Positions 32,360 through 42,028 of a stretch of 64,000 nt of DNA are shown here, piece by piece. The stretch's first letter is position 1. Each line of letters begins with the position of its first letter. Position numbers and translations under genes: made by a program. The DNA is from Escherichia whittamii (GTDB taxonomy: Bacteria; Pseudomonadota; Gammaproteobacteria; Enterobacterales; Enterobacteriaceae). Under the pieces are notes generated by a model, which was given only the letters and a program-made list of their open reading frames with translations, did no database searches and was not told the origin of the DNA. The stretch is from the NCBI RefSeq assembly GCF_014836715.1, contig NZ_JACSQI010000009.1:125729-189728 (forward strand), in the 5' to 3' direction.

Positions 32360-33423
32360 TGCGGCAACCTCACCGCCAGGTCTTCAGGCCACGGAAGTTC
32401 TTCATTCACCCGCACCCACGCCACGCCCGGCAAACCGGTTTTGACATATTCCAGATGCTGCTGGAGTAATTCCGGTGGGATACGCGCTTTGACACGGAAC
32501 ATCAGTTTCAGCCGTTCATCGCTGGTTTCGACGGTTTTTGGCGTGAACTGGGCAACGCTGGCAACAAAGCTGATGGTTGCGGGAATACGCAGGTCTGGCG
32601 CGGCGTCGAGGATCAGACGTGCTTCCCCGCCCAGTTTCAACGTGCCAGCCTGTTCAGTTGGCAGGAAGAAAGTCATGTATACATCGCTCAAATCGACCAT
32701 ATTCAGCACCCGACCGCCTGCCGCCAGCACTTCTCCAGGTTCGGCGACCCGATACTGCACGCGTCCGTCACGCGGGGCTTTCAGTTCGCTGTCATCGATA
32801 TCTGCCGCAATACGCCGTTCGGTGGCTTGTGCCGCTTCGACGCGCGTTTGCGCCTGAATGATATTGGTACGTGCCGCTTCTATAGCGGCTTTAGAAGCCG
32901 AAACCTGGGCTTTTGCCGATTCCAGCGCAGCACGGGCGCTTTCGGCGGCGGCGCGATCGTCATCCAGTTGTTGCGCAGAAATAGCCCCACTATGGGCGAG
33001 CGAGCGGGAACGCGTATGACGTTTGGCTACGGAGTCCAGTTCTGCCTGGCGTTGATTGACCAGCGACTGCGCGGCACGAGTTTCACTTTGCCGCTGTTCC
33101 AGCAAAGCCTGCGCGGCGGCAACGGCACTTTGCGCCTCTTTGATTTGTGCGATGGCTTCCAGCCGTTGCTCCTGCAACACGCGGGTATCCATCTTCGCCA
33201 GCACTTCCCCCTCGCGGACGAACTGACCTTCCTTCACCAGAATGGTGTCGATACGTCCGGCAATTTTACTGGCGATATCCACTTCCGTCGCTTCAATGCG
33301 ACCATTACTGACAGCAAAGCCCTCCGGTACACCTGCCGGACGCAATAACCACCACGCCACGACAGCAGCAACCGCCAGTAACCCTACAACCCACCACGCC
33401 AGATGGCGCTTAATATTATCCAT
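32356..33423 (-). CDS. yhiI: YhiI, HlyD-family membrane fusion protein
   Basis: 355-residue periplasmic adaptor anchored by an N-terminal helix ([21 protein letters not shown]). Lipoyl-like half motifs flank a long Ala/Gln/Glu-rich coiled-coil hairpin (about 75-205), then a beta-barrel region. First gene of yhiI-rbbA-yhhJ; would link the ABC unit to an outer-membrane channel such as TolC (inference from family). Confidence 0.94.
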   Translation of the reverse strand: MDNIKRHLAWWVVGLLAVAAVVAWWLLRPAGVPEGFAVSNGRIEATEVDIASKIAGRIDTILVKEGQFVREGEVLAKMDTRVLQEQRLEAIAQIKEAQSAVAAAQALLEQRQSETRAAQSLVNQRQAELDSVAKRHTRSRSLAHSGAISAQQLDDDRAAAESARAALESAKAQVSASKAAIEAARTNIIQAQTRVEAAQATERRIAADIDDSELKAPRDGRVQYRVAEPGEVLAAGGRVLNMVDLSDVYMTFFLPTEQAGTLKLGGEARLILDAAPDLRIPATISFVASVAQFTPKTVETSDERLKLMFRVKARIPPELLQQHLEYVKTGLPGVAWVRVNEELPWPEDLAVRLPQ

Positions 33424-34093
33424 AATCGACCCGCCATAATCCCTGTAAGCAAACGACGCGTGTTACAACTGCCGCCGAACAACGTTCAGCGAATTATTCC
33501 ATCCGGGATAAGAAGGAAACGGCAAAGGCGGCCTGGGCGCAGCAAACTGAGCGCCGACGGGGAAAGCTTAGTGAAAACGGGTAGTAATGTTGTCATCATC
33601 AGCATTCCTGGCCGTAAATGAAACACGCATACTCATAAGTGAAATCAATTAAATACTAACAGTTATATTCATGTTGTCTATTTGATTACCATCAGCTTGT
33701 GATACATCGCGATGTTCAACATTTCGATTACGTTTTTAACCAAAAATATTTTTAATATTATTGGTGACTATCACATATCGTTATTATTGTCTTATGTGCA
33801 AATATCTTAACGAAGGGTAATACAGTATTTTTGCAAAAAGAGGGTAGATGAGAAAAAACTGCGTCTTAAGCAACGAGGAAAAATAAGGAAAAGATATTCA
33901 TTCAGAATTAGCCGTAGGATAAATATTTATTTACCAGCATTAACTCGCCTATAAAACTCAATACTCAGAACAATAAATCCGGCTATAGTAAAGTTACTTT
34001 TACAATTAGTGGTATCTCATTGTTATATTTAATTGACTAAAAATACTACTTACACGCTTTCTGACATTAGCGGAAACGCATATGGAGATTGAG
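33424..34093. other. AT-rich 670-base gap between yhiI and yhiM
   Basis: No open frame here looks protein-like. K-12 carries yhiJ and the broken yhiL in this interval (from memory); they are absent. From about 33,620 the DNA is strongly AT-rich with A/T tracts, as in H-NS-bound promoter regions, and must hold the divergent yhiI and yhiM promoters. Confidence 0.7.
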
Positions 34094-35146
34094 ATGAACA
34101 TATATATCGGATTGTTGTTTAAATTAATCCCTTTGATAATGGGCATAATATGCATTGCATTAGGTGAGTTTGTATTAGCAGGTTCTGGACAAAGTGAATA
34201 TTTCGTTGCAGGGCATGTTCTGATTTCTCTCTCTGCAATTTGTCTGGCATTATTCACTACCGCATTTATTATTATCTCTCAATTAAATCATGGCGTGAAT
34301 AAACTCTACAACACATTATTTCCTGTTATTGGTTACGCTGGCTCCATTGCAACTATGATTTGGGGATGGTCGTTTCTGTCCAGCGATAATGTGATGGCAG
34401 ATGAATTTGTCGCCGGGCATGTTATTTTTGGTGTTGGTATGATTGCTGCTTGCGTATCAACCGTGGCGGCGTCTTCCGGACATTTCCTGCTGATCCCCAA
34501 AAACGCCTCGGGCAGTAAGAGTGATGGCACACCGTTGCAGGCTTATTCTTCAACAATCGGTAATTGCTTAATTGCCGTTCCCGTTCTGCTTACTCTCTTT
34601 GGTTTCATTTGGTCAGTCGCGCTGTTACGTAGTGCAACTATCACACCACATTATGTTGCTGGTCACGTACTGCTGGGGTTAACGGCAATTTGCGCTTGCC
34701 TTATTGGTCTTGTCGCCACTATTGTCCATCAAACGCGGAATACGTTCTCAGTGAAAGAGCATTGGCTGTGGTGCTATTGGGTTATTTTGCTCGGATCACT
34801 TACCGTTATTCAGGGCATCTACGTATTAATCAGTTCAGATGCAAACGCCCGTCTGGCACCCGGCATTATTCTCATTTGTCTGGGGATGATCTGCTACAGT
34901 ATTTTCTCTAAAGTATGGTTATTGGCGCTGGTATGGCGACGCACCTGTTCGTTAGCCAACAGAATACCCATGATTCCGGTATTTACCTGTCTGTTTTGCC
35001 TGTTCCTCGCGGCGTTCCTTGCTGAAATTGCGCAAACCGATATGGGGTATTTTATTCCTTCGCGAGTTCTGATTGGCTTAGGTGCGGTGTGTTTTACACT
35101 GTTTTCCATCGTGTCTATTTTAGAAGCAGGTTCAGCGAAAAAATAA
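34094..35146 (+). CDS. yhiM: YhiM, inner-membrane protein (acid-stress related)
   Basis: 350-residue membrane protein with about ten hydrophobic segments and a repeated pattern: EYFVAGHVLI, EFVAGHVIFG and HYVAGHVLLG recur near residues 34, 110 and 200, then a degenerate SRVLIG near 325, suggesting four two-to-three-helix repeats. K-12 YhiM is linked to survival at low pH; mechanism unknown. Start at 34,094 after GGAGATTGAG; the in-frame ATG at 34,082 lies before this site. Confidence 0.92.
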   Translation: MNIYIGLLFKLIPLIMGIICIALGEFVLAGSGQSEYFVAGHVLISLSAICLALFTTAFIIISQLNHGVNKLYNTLFPVIGYAGSIATMIWGWSFLSSDNVMADEFVAGHVIFGVGMIAACVSTVAASSGHFLLIPKNASGSKSDGTPLQAYSSTIGNCLIAVPVLLTLFGFIWSVALLRSATITPHYVAGHVLLGLTAICACLIGLVATIVHQTRNTFSVKEHWLWCYWVILLGSLTVIQGIYVLISSDANARLAPGIILICLGMICYSIFSKVWLLALVWRRTCSLANRIPMIPVFTCLFCLFLAAFLAEIAQTDMGYFIPSRVLIGLGAVCFTLFSIVSILEAGSAKK

Positions 35147-35161
35147 TAGAAAAGGCTTCAG

Positions 35162-35186
35162 ATAAGGCGTTGAGCGTCTTATCTGG
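35162..35186. terminator. Hairpin after yhiM
   Basis: Inverted repeat AGATAAG(G)CG / GCGTCTTATCT just downstream of the yhiM stop, with only a short T stretch following. Between convergent yhiM and yhiN. Confidence 0.5.
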
Positions 35187-35243
35187 GCTTTATTCAGGTT
35201 AATCCCCCTGGTTACACCGCGAAACGAGGGGGTATTTTGCTTC

Positions 35244-36437
35244 TTATTCTGCCGCCAAATCCTGCGCACAAGCCCACGCACTGGACCACGCCCACTGGAA
35301 GTTATATCCCCCCAGCCAGCCGGTAACATCCATCACTTCACCGATAAAATACAAGCCCGGCACTTTGCGCGCTTCCATCGTCCGTGAAGAGAGTTCGTTG
35401 GTGTCCACGCCGCCGAGCGTCACCTCCGCGGTGCGATAGCCTTCGGTGCCGTTGGGTTGTACGCGCCAGTCGGTCAATGTGCTTATCAGTGCCTGTTGGT
35501 CACGCACGTTGAGCTGTTTTAGCGAGAGATCCGGAATTTGCCCGAGTTGTTGTAACCGTTCAACCAACCGTTTCGGCAGATGAACTGCCAACGTGTTTTT
35601 CAGGCTCTGATTCGGATGCGCGTTACGCTGTTCATTAAGAAAGGCTTCCAGGTCGACATCAGGTAGCAGGTTGATGCTGACAAATTCCCCCGGTTGCCAG
35701 TAGCTGGAAATCTGCAATACCGCAGGGCCAGACAAGCCGCGGTGGGTGAAGAGTAAGTTCTCGCGGAATACGGTGCCGTTTTCAGCGGTGATCACTGAAG
35801 GCACCGCCACGCCCGCCAGCACCTGTAACTCCTCCAGCAACGGTTTATGCAGGGTGAATGGCACCAGGCCTGCGCGGGTTGGCAACACGTTCAGCCCGAA
35901 TTGTTCGGCAATCTTATAACCAAATGGTGACGCGCCAAGGCCAGGCATCGAGAGGCCACCCGTCGCGATGACCAGTTTATCGCAACCTACGGTCATGCCG
36001 TTCAGTTCAAGCGTGAATCCCGCGTCATCCTTCGCCACGCTCAACACTTCGCTACGTAATCTGAAGGTCACATTGCCCTTCTCGCACTCATCCACCAGCA
36101 TGTCGACAATCTGCTGCGCAGAGTCATCACAGAAGAGTTGCCCTAACGTTTTCTCGTGCCAGGCGATGCCGTGTTTATTGACCAGATCAATGAAATCCCA
36201 CTGGGTAAAACGCGCGAGCGCAGACTTACAAAAATGCGGATTCTGGCTCAGATAGGCACCAGGTTCGACATAAAGGTTGGTAAAATTGCAGCGCCCACCG
36301 CCAGACATGAGGATTTTGCGCCCTGGTTTTTTACCATTATCGATCAGCAGAACCCGGCGTCCTGCCTGACCTGCCAGCGCAGAACAGAACATACCCGCCG
36401 CACCAGCGCCTATAATAATGGCATCAAACCTTTCCAC
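35244..36437 (-). CDS. yhiN: YhiN, HI0933-family flavoprotein
   Basis: 397-residue FAD-dependent NAD(P)/FAD oxidoreductase of the HI0933/BaiN family. N-terminal Rossmann motif IIGAGAAGMFCS and second FAD block GRKILMSGGGRCNFTN are present, as is the C-terminal FIGEVMDVTGWLGGYNFQWAWSSG-like block. Function not established. C-terminus ends AAE, a little shorter than in K-12 as I remember it. Divergent from pitA. Confidence 0.93.
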   Translation of the reverse strand: MERFDAIIIGAGAAGMFCSALAGQAGRRVLLIDNGKKPGRKILMSGGGRCNFTNLYVEPGAYLSQNPHFCKSALARFTQWDFIDLVNKHGIAWHEKTLGQLFCDDSAQQIVDMLVDECEKGNVTFRLRSEVLSVAKDDAGFTLELNGMTVGCDKLVIATGGLSMPGLGASPFGYKIAEQFGLNVLPTRAGLVPFTLHKPLLEELQVLAGVAVPSVITAENGTVFRENLLFTHRGLSGPAVLQISSYWQPGEFVSINLLPDVDLEAFLNEQRNAHPNQSLKNTLAVHLPKRLVERLQQLGQIPDLSLKQLNVRDQQALISTLTDWRVQPNGTEGYRTAEVTLGGVDTNELSSRTMEARKVPGLYFIGEVMDVTGWLGGYNFQWAWSSAWACAQDLAAE

Positions 36438-36667
36438 GTTGCGCTCCTCTTAGAAAAAATGGGCGTGAATTGTAAAGATTCCTCAGTGGCCGCACCAGCA
36501 TCAATATTACTTAGGGGAAGTATTTACCTGAATTATATAAGATAATTATTTTTTGAGTGAAATTCATACAGGAGGCAAATCAAAAAAATCTATATTTCAC
36601 TTTGCCCGCGCCGCGAAAGTCACTGATAATGCGCCGCGTTCATGTCCTCAAAATGGCGTAACGTCCT

Positions 36668-38167
36668 ATGCTACATTTGTTTGCTGGCCTGGATTTGCAT
36701 ACCGGGCTGTTATTATTGCTTGCACTGGCTTTTGTGCTGTTCTACGAAGCCATCAATGGTTTCCATGACACAGCCAACGCCGTGGCAACTGTCATCTATA
36801 CCCGCGCGATGCGTTCTCAGCTCGCTGTGGTTATGGCGGCAGTGTTCAACTTCCTGGGTGTTTTGCTGGGTGGTCTTAGTGTTGCCTATGCCATTGTGCA
36901 TATGCTGCCGACAGATCTGCTGCTTAATATGGGGTCGTCCCATGGTCTTGCCATGGTGTTCTCTATGTTGCTGGCAGCGATTATCTGGAACCTGGGTACC
37001 TGGTACTTTGGTTTACCTGCATCCAGCTCCCATACGCTGATTGGCGCGATCATTGGTATTGGTTTAACCAATGCGTTGATGACTGGTACGTCAGTGGTGG
37101 ATGCACTCAATATCCCGAAAGTATTAAGTATTTTCGCATCTCTGATCGTTTCCCCTATTGTCGGCCTGGTGTTTGCCGGCGGTCTGATTTTCTTGCTGCG
37201 TCGCTACTGGAGTGGCACCAAGAAACGCGCCCGTATCCACCTGACCCCAGCGGAGCGTGAAAAGAAAGACGGCAAGAAAAAGCCGCCGTTCTGGACGCGT
37301 ATCGCGCTGATCCTTTCCGCTGTCGGCGTGGCGTTTTCTCACGGCGCGAACGATGGTCAGAAAGGCATTGGTCTGGTTATGTTGGTGCTGATTGGCGTCG
37401 CACCAGCGGGCTTCGTGGTGAATATGAATGCCACTGGCTACGAAATCACCCGTACCCGTGATGCCATCAACAATGTGGAAGCTTACTTTGAGCAGCACCC
37501 TGCACTGCTGAAACAGGCGACCGGTGATGATAAGTTAGTGCCGGCTCCGGAAGCAGGCGCAACACAACCTGCGGAGTTCCACTGCCATCCGTCAAATACC
37601 ATTAACGCGCTCAATCGCCTGAAAGGCATGTTGACTGCTGACGTGGAAAGCTACGACAAGCTGTCGCTTGACCAACGTAGCCAGATGCGCCGCATTATGC
37701 TGTGCGTTTCTGACACCATCGACAAAGTGGTGAAAATGCCTGGCGTAAATGCTGACGATCAGCGTCTGTTGAAGAAACTGAAGTCCGATATGCTAAGTAC
37801 TATCGAGTATGCTCCGGTATGGATCATCATGGCGGTCGCGCTGGCGTTAGGTATCGGTACGATGATTGGCTGGCGTCGTGTGGCGACCACTATCGGTGAG
37901 AAAATCGGTAAGAAAGGCATGACCTACGCTCAGGGGATGTCTGCTCAGATGACGGCAGCAGTGTCTATCGGCCTGGCGAGTTATACCGGGATGCCCGTTT
38001 CCACCACTCACGTACTCTCCTCTTCCGTAGCGGGGACGATGGTGGTTGACGGCGGCGGCTTACAGCGTAAAACCGTGACCAGCATTCTGATGGCCTGGGT
38101 ATTTACCCTCCCGGCTGCAGTTCTGCTCTCCGGCGGGCTGTACTGGATCTCCTTGCAGTTCCTGTAA
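36668..38167 (+). CDS. pitA: PitA, metal-phosphate:H+ symporter
   Basis: 499-residue inner-membrane transporter importing phosphate as neutral metal-phosphate complexes, and thereby also Zn and Mg. The two inverted PiT signature repeats are visible: [12 protein letters not shown] near residue 36 and [12 protein letters not shown] near 223, separated by a large cytoplasmic loop. Monocistronic, ends at a strong bidirectional terminator. Zinc uptake by PitA and export by ZntA (9,560) are opposing activities in one window. Confidence 0.97.
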   Translation: MLHLFAGLDLHTGLLLLLALAFVLFYEAINGFHDTANAVATVIYTRAMRSQLAVVMAAVFNFLGVLLGGLSVAYAIVHMLPTDLLLNMGSSHGLAMVFSMLLAAIIWNLGTWYFGLPASSSHTLIGAIIGIGLTNALMTGTSVVDALNIPKVLSIFASLIVSPIVGLVFAGGLIFLLRRYWSGTKKRARIHLTPAEREKKDGKKKPPFWTRIALILSAVGVAFSHGANDGQKGIGLVMLVLIGVAPAGFVVNMNATGYEITRTRDAINNVEAYFEQHPALLKQATGDDKLVPAPEAGATQPAEFHCHPSNTINALNRLKGMLTADVESYDKLSLDQRSQMRRIMLCVSDTIDKVVKMPGVNADDQRLLKKLKSDMLSTIEYAPVWIIMAVALALGIGTMIGWRRVATTIGEKIGKKGMTYAQGMSAQMTAAVSIGLASYTGMPVSTTHVLSSSVAGTMVVDGGGLQRKTVTSILMAWVFTLPAAVLLSGGLYWISLQFL

Positions 38168-38178
38168 TCGCACGTACA

Positions 38179-38214
38179 AAAAAAAGCGGGTCAGTTTTCT
38201 GGCCCGCTTTTTTT
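38179..38214. terminator. Bidirectional terminator between pitA and uspB
   Basis: Stem GCGGGTCAG / CTGGCCCGC (one wobble) with loop TTTT, preceded by a run of A and followed by seven T, so it can serve both converging genes. Confidence 0.92.
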
Positions 38215-38234
38215 ATGCGTTATTGCTGTGGTAC

Positions 38235-38570
38235 TTAATGCCAAATCATCAACGCAATCAGGCTTACCACCACCAGGCCACACAATGCGCTGGTCAGAAT
38301 AAACTGACGGCGCAGGCGCTCGCAGCGACGGATGAACTCATCATCGTGATGATCGCGATAACGTTGGGCATAGATATACCAAACGAGACGCACCTGTTTG
38401 TTGGGTTGGCCATGTGAGGTAAAAAAGCCCCCTCCATCAACATATTGATAGAGCAATGGATCGCAATTACGCAGTACTACTAACAACGCGCGTAGTGATG
38501 AGAAATAGCGCGCCATGTTAACAATGCAAACGACACATAAAGCCCAAAATAATGCGACGGTGCTTATCAT
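38235..38570 (-). CDS. uspB: UspB, universal stress protein B
   Basis: 111-residue membrane protein with N-terminal helix ([16 protein letters not shown]) and C-terminal helix ([19 protein letters not shown]). Sigma-S-dependent in K-12 and linked to ethanol resistance in stationary phase; molecular function unknown. Divergent from uspA. Confidence 0.95.
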   Translation of the reverse strand: MISTVALFWALCVVCIVNMARYFSSLRALLVVLRNCDPLLYQYVDGGGFFTSHGQPNKQVRLVWYIYAQRYRDHHDDEFIRRCERLRRQFILTSALCGLVVVSLIALMIWH

Positions 38571-38960
38571 ACCCCCTCCCCGGCGACCTGCCCGCGGAGT
38601 TCCCCTCCGGGGCTACCGCTCCCGATACGCTGCCAATCAGTTAACACCAGGTCCTGGAGAAACCGCTTTTGTGGTGACCAACATCCGAGCGGCTCTATAG
38701 ATAGTGTAGGAGATCAGGTTGTTTTTTTTCCATAAGGTTAACCACTATCAATATATTCATGTAGAAAATTTGATTATCTGATTGGTAAGCAAGGCGGATT
38801 GACGGATCATCCAGGTCGCTATAAGGTAAGGATGGTCTTTTCACTGAATCTTTACGGCTGGGTTAGCCCCGCGCACGTAGTTCGCAGGACGCGGGTGACG
38901 TAACGGCACAAGAAACGCTAGCTGGCCAGTCATCGACAACTTTATGGAAGGAGTAACACT
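38571..38960. other. uspB-uspA divergent promoter region
   Basis: 390 bases with no protein-like frame. Contains a GC-rich block near 38,575-38,640 and an AT-rich stretch at 38,720-38,780. It must hold the sigma-S promoter of uspB and the sigma-70 promoter of uspA; I could not place their boxes with confidence. Confidence 0.6.
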
Positions 38961-39395
38961 ATGGCTTATAAACACATTCTCATCGCGGTCGATCTCTCCC
39001 CGGAAAGCAAAGTTCTGGTAGAGAAAGCAGTCTCTATGGCTCGCCCCTACAATGCGAAAGTTTCTCTGATCCACGTAGATGTAAACTACTCTGACCTATA
39101 CACCGGACTTATTGATGTAAATCTGGGTGACATGCAGAAACGCATTTCCGAAGAGACTCACCATGCATTAACCGAACTCTCCACCAACGCAGGATACCCA
39201 ATCACTGAAACCCTGAGCGGCAGCGGCGATTTGGGTCAGGTTCTGGTTGATGCGATCAAGAAATACGACATGGACCTGGTTGTCTGTGGTCACCACCAGG
39301 ACTTCTGGAGCAAACTGATGTCTTCCGCGCGTCAGCTGATCAACACCGTTCACGTTGATATGCTGATTGTTCCGCTGCGCGACGAAGAAGAATAA
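38961..39395 (+). CDS. uspA: UspA, universal stress protein A
   Basis: 144-residue cytoplasmic stress protein of the Usp fold, induced by growth arrest and many stresses. N-terminal strand [14 protein letters not shown] and the C-terminal [19 protein letters not shown] are conserved; the ATP-binding Gly loop of other Usp proteins is lacking, as expected for the UspA subfamily. ATG after GGAAGGAG, a very strong ribosome binding site. Own promoter and terminator. Confidence 0.98.
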
Positions 39396-39417
39396 TCATC
39401 TCCCCCACTTGCTCCTG

Positions 39418-39448
39418 AACGCCCGCTTATGCGGGCGTTCTGCTTTTT
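39418..39448 (+). terminator. uspA terminator
   Basis: Stem AACGCCCGC / GCGGGCGTT with loop TTAT, followed by a T-rich tail (TCTGCTTTTT), 22 bases after the uspA stop. Confidence 0.93.
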
Positions 39449-39750
39449 GTGTTGTACCCGAATGCGACGTGCGGATACAAACACGAGAGCGCTCAATCAG
39501 GCCTGTGTTCATCTGCGCTCAGAAACTTCAACTACGCATCGAATAATTCAAATTTACACTCCAATAAAACAGCATTTAACGCCATCATATTTCAAACCAT
39601 CAGCATTATTAGCTGGTTATTTTTTGATGTGATAGTGCATTAATGCATTCATTACATCAATATTAAGAATTTTAGACATGTGTAAACTCTTTCGCGCGCA
39701 ATCACTTACGCGTTCATACTTTTCATGATGGTATTGAAAGGCTAAAAATT
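39449..39750. other. uspA-dtpB intergenic region
   Basis: About 300 bases, AT-rich from 39,540, with a small palindrome TGCATTAATGCA near 39,638. Presumably the dtpB promoter; no gene seen. Confidence 0.5.
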
Positions 39751-41220
39751 ATGAATACAACAACCCCCACGGGAATGCTGCAACAACCTCGCCCATTCTT
39801 CATGATCTTTTTTGTCGAGCTATGGGAGCGATTCGGTTACTACGGCGTGCAAGGCGTCCTGGCCGTTTTCTTCGTTAAACAGCTCGGTTTCTCACAAGAG
39901 CAGGCTTTTGTCACCTTTGGTGCCTTTGCTGCGCTGGTCTATGGCCTTATCTCGATCGGTGGTTATGTTGGCGACCATCTGTTAGGGACTAAACGCACCA
40001 TTGTCCTTGGGGCAATTGTTCTGGCGATAGGCTACTTCATGACTGGGATGTCGCTACTCAAGCCTGACCTGATCTTCATCGCGCTGGGAACCATCGCCGT
40101 CGGCAACGGCCTGTTTAAAGCCAACCCGGCAAGCCTGCTTTCGAAATGCTATCCACCGAAAGATCCACGTCTCGACGGTGCTTTCACCCTGTTCTATATG
40201 TCGATCAATATCGGCTCTCTGATTGCGCTGTCGCTAGCACCGGTTATCGCTGACCGATTTGGCTATTCCGTCACCTATAACTTATGCGGGGCAGGTTTGA
40301 TTGTCGCGCTACTGGTCTACATCGCCTGTCGCGGGATGGTGCAAGATATTGGTTCAGAGCCAGACTTCCGGCCGCTGAACTTCGGCAAACTGTTGTACGT
40401 GCTGATGGGCAGCGTGGTGATGATCTTCGTCTGCGCATGGCTGATGCACAACGTGGAAGTTGCCAATCTGGTACTGATTGCTCTCTCTATTGTCGTGACC
40501 ATTATCTTCTTCCGTCAGGCATTCAAGCTGGATAAAACCGGGCGCAATAAGATGTTTGTCGCCTTTGTGCTGATGCTTGAAGCTGTGGTGTTTTACATCC
40601 TCTACGCCCAGATGCCAACGTCGCTGAACTTCTTTGCCATCAACAACGTGCATCATGAAATTCTCGGTTTTTCCATCAACCCGGTGAGCTTCCAGGCGCT
40701 TAACCCGTTCTGGGTGGTGCTCGCCAGCCCAGTACTGGCAGGTATTTACACGCATCTGGGGAATAAAGGTAAAGACCTCTCCATGCCGATGAAATTTACC
40801 CTTGGTATGTTTATGTGCTCGCTGGGCTTTTTAACAGCCGCCGCTGCGGGAATGTGGTTTGCGGATGCCCAGGGGCTGACATCGCCGTGGTTTATCGTGC
40901 TGGTTTACTTATTTCAGAGCTTAGGTGAACTGTTTATTAGCGCCCTGGGCCTGGCAATGATTGCCGCTCTGGTGCCACAACATTTGATGGGCTTTATTCT
41001 CGGGATGTGGTTCCTGACGCAGGCCGCCGCATTCTTGCTGGGCGGCTATGTGGCAACATTTACTGCGGTGCCGGACAACATTACCGATCCACTTGAGACG
41101 CTGCCTGTTTACACCAACGTGTTTGGTAAGATTGGTCTGGTCACGCTGGCCGTTGCTGTAGTGATGTTGTTGATGGTGCCGTGGCTGAAACGGATGATTG
41201 AGACGCCGGAAAGCCATTAA
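39751..41220 (+). CDS. dtpB: DtpB (YhiP), di-/tripeptide:H+ symporter
   Basis: 489-residue proton-coupled oligopeptide transporter (POT/PTR2 family) with 14 membrane helices. The family ExxER motif is at 23-27 (ELWER), followed by [14 protein letters not shown], and the signature [12 protein letters not shown] is near 148. Imports di- and tripeptides. Ends at a terminator shared with rsmJ. Confidence 0.96.
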   Translation: MNTTTPTGMLQQPRPFFMIFFVELWERFGYYGVQGVLAVFFVKQLGFSQEQAFVTFGAFAALVYGLISIGGYVGDHLLGTKRTIVLGAIVLAIGYFMTGMSLLKPDLIFIALGTIAVGNGLFKANPASLLSKCYPPKDPRLDGAFTLFYMSINIGSLIALSLAPVIADRFGYSVTYNLCGAGLIVALLVYIACRGMVQDIGSEPDFRPLNFGKLLYVLMGSVVMIFVCAWLMHNVEVANLVLIALSIVVTIIFFRQAFKLDKTGRNKMFVAFVLMLEAVVFYILYAQMPTSLNFFAINNVHHEILGFSINPVSFQALNPFWVVLASPVLAGIYTHLGNKGKDLSMPMKFTLGMFMCSLGFLTAAAAGMWFADAQGLTSPWFIVLVYLFQSLGELFISALGLAMIAALVPQHLMGFILGMWFLTQAAAFLLGGYVATFTAVPDNITDPLETLPVYTNVFGKIGLVTLAVAVVMLLMVPWLKRMIETPESH

Positions 41221-41236
41221 TTATTCTTGCAGAAAA

Positions 41237-41260
41237 CAGGGTAGCGATAACGCTACCCTG
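41237..41260. terminator. Bidirectional terminator between dtpB and rsmJ
   Basis: Perfect 10-base stem CAGGGTAGCG / CGCTACCCTG, loop ATAA, with short T/A-rich flanks both sides. Confidence 0.88.
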
Positions 41261-41268
41261 CTTTACTT

Positions 41269-42021
41269 TTACACCGGCGTTCCGGCATAAATATCAAACC
41301 GATGCCCTTTGGTGACAACCGCGTTTGGCGTAGCAACATTCGCCAGCGGTGGCGCGTAGTCCGGGCGCTTTACCACCACGCGTTTGGTCGCCAGCAGCCG
41401 CGCAGGCTCCAGCAACCCATCGGCGTCGAGGTCCGGCCCCACCAGCGACTGAAACACGCGCATCTCTTTCTTCACCAGCGCGCTTTTCTGCTTATGCGGG
41501 AACATCGGGTCGAGATAGACCACCTGCGGGCGTGGGGTAATATCGGTCAGCGCCGTCAGGCTGGAAGCGTGAATCAACTGCAAACGCTCCTGCAACCAGC
41601 CGCCGATTTCCGCATCCGCATAACCACGCGCCAGGCCGTCGTCGAGCAATGCGGCAACCACCGGATTACGCTCCAGCATCCGCACGCGGCAGCCGACCGA
41701 CGCCAGCACAAAGGCATCGCGCCCCAGTCCTGCGGTAGCGTCTACTACGTCCGGCAGATAATCACCTTTAATGCCTACCGCTTTCGCCACTGCCTCACCG
41801 CGTCCGCCGCCGAATTTGCGTCGGTGCGCCATCGCTCCGCCAACAAAATCAACGAAAATGCCGCCAAGTTTCGGCTCATCGCGCTTGCGCAGTTCCAGAT
41901 GCGCTGTAGTTAACACCAGCGCCATCAGGTTGTCTTCATCATGCTCCAGCCCCCAGCGGGCCGCCAGAACAGATAAGGCGCCGTCTCCGGCGCCTGTTTC
42001 ATCAATTAAGCAGATTTTCAC
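41269..42021 (-). CDS. rsmJ: RsmJ, 16S rRNA m2G1516 methyltransferase
   Basis: 250-residue SAM-dependent methyltransferase for G1516 of 16S rRNA. SAM-binding block [22 protein letters not shown] and catalytic [11 protein letters not shown] are present. The start is a GTG at 42,021 ([14 protein letters not shown]): this gives the family length and lies seven bases after the prlC stop; the longer frame to 42,126 is the antisense-free tail of prlC in another frame. Likely co-transcribed with prlC. Confidence 0.94.
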   Translation of the reverse strand: MKICLIDETGAGDGALSVLAARWGLEHDEDNLMALVLTTAHLELRKRDEPKLGGIFVDFVGGAMAHRRKFGGGRGEAVAKAVGIKGDYLPDVVDATAGLGRDAFVLASVGCRVRMLERNPVVAALLDDGLARGYADAEIGGWLQERLQLIHASSLTALTDITPRPQVVYLDPMFPHKQKSALVKKEMRVFQSLVGPDLDADGLLEPARLLATKRVVVKRPDYAPPLANVATPNAVVTKGHRFDIYAGTPV

Positions 42022-42028
42022 TGAATGA

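Noticed and set aside
32003..32857. 284-residue plus-strand frame over rbbA/yhiI
   Set aside because: Long only because it is antisense to high-GC coding sequence; spans the junction of two well-supported genes.
36553..36768. 71-residue frame upstream of and into pitA
   Set aside because: It overlaps the 5' end of pitA in another frame by about 100 bases and has no membrane or domain character; an AGGAGG-like stretch nearby is after its start, not before.
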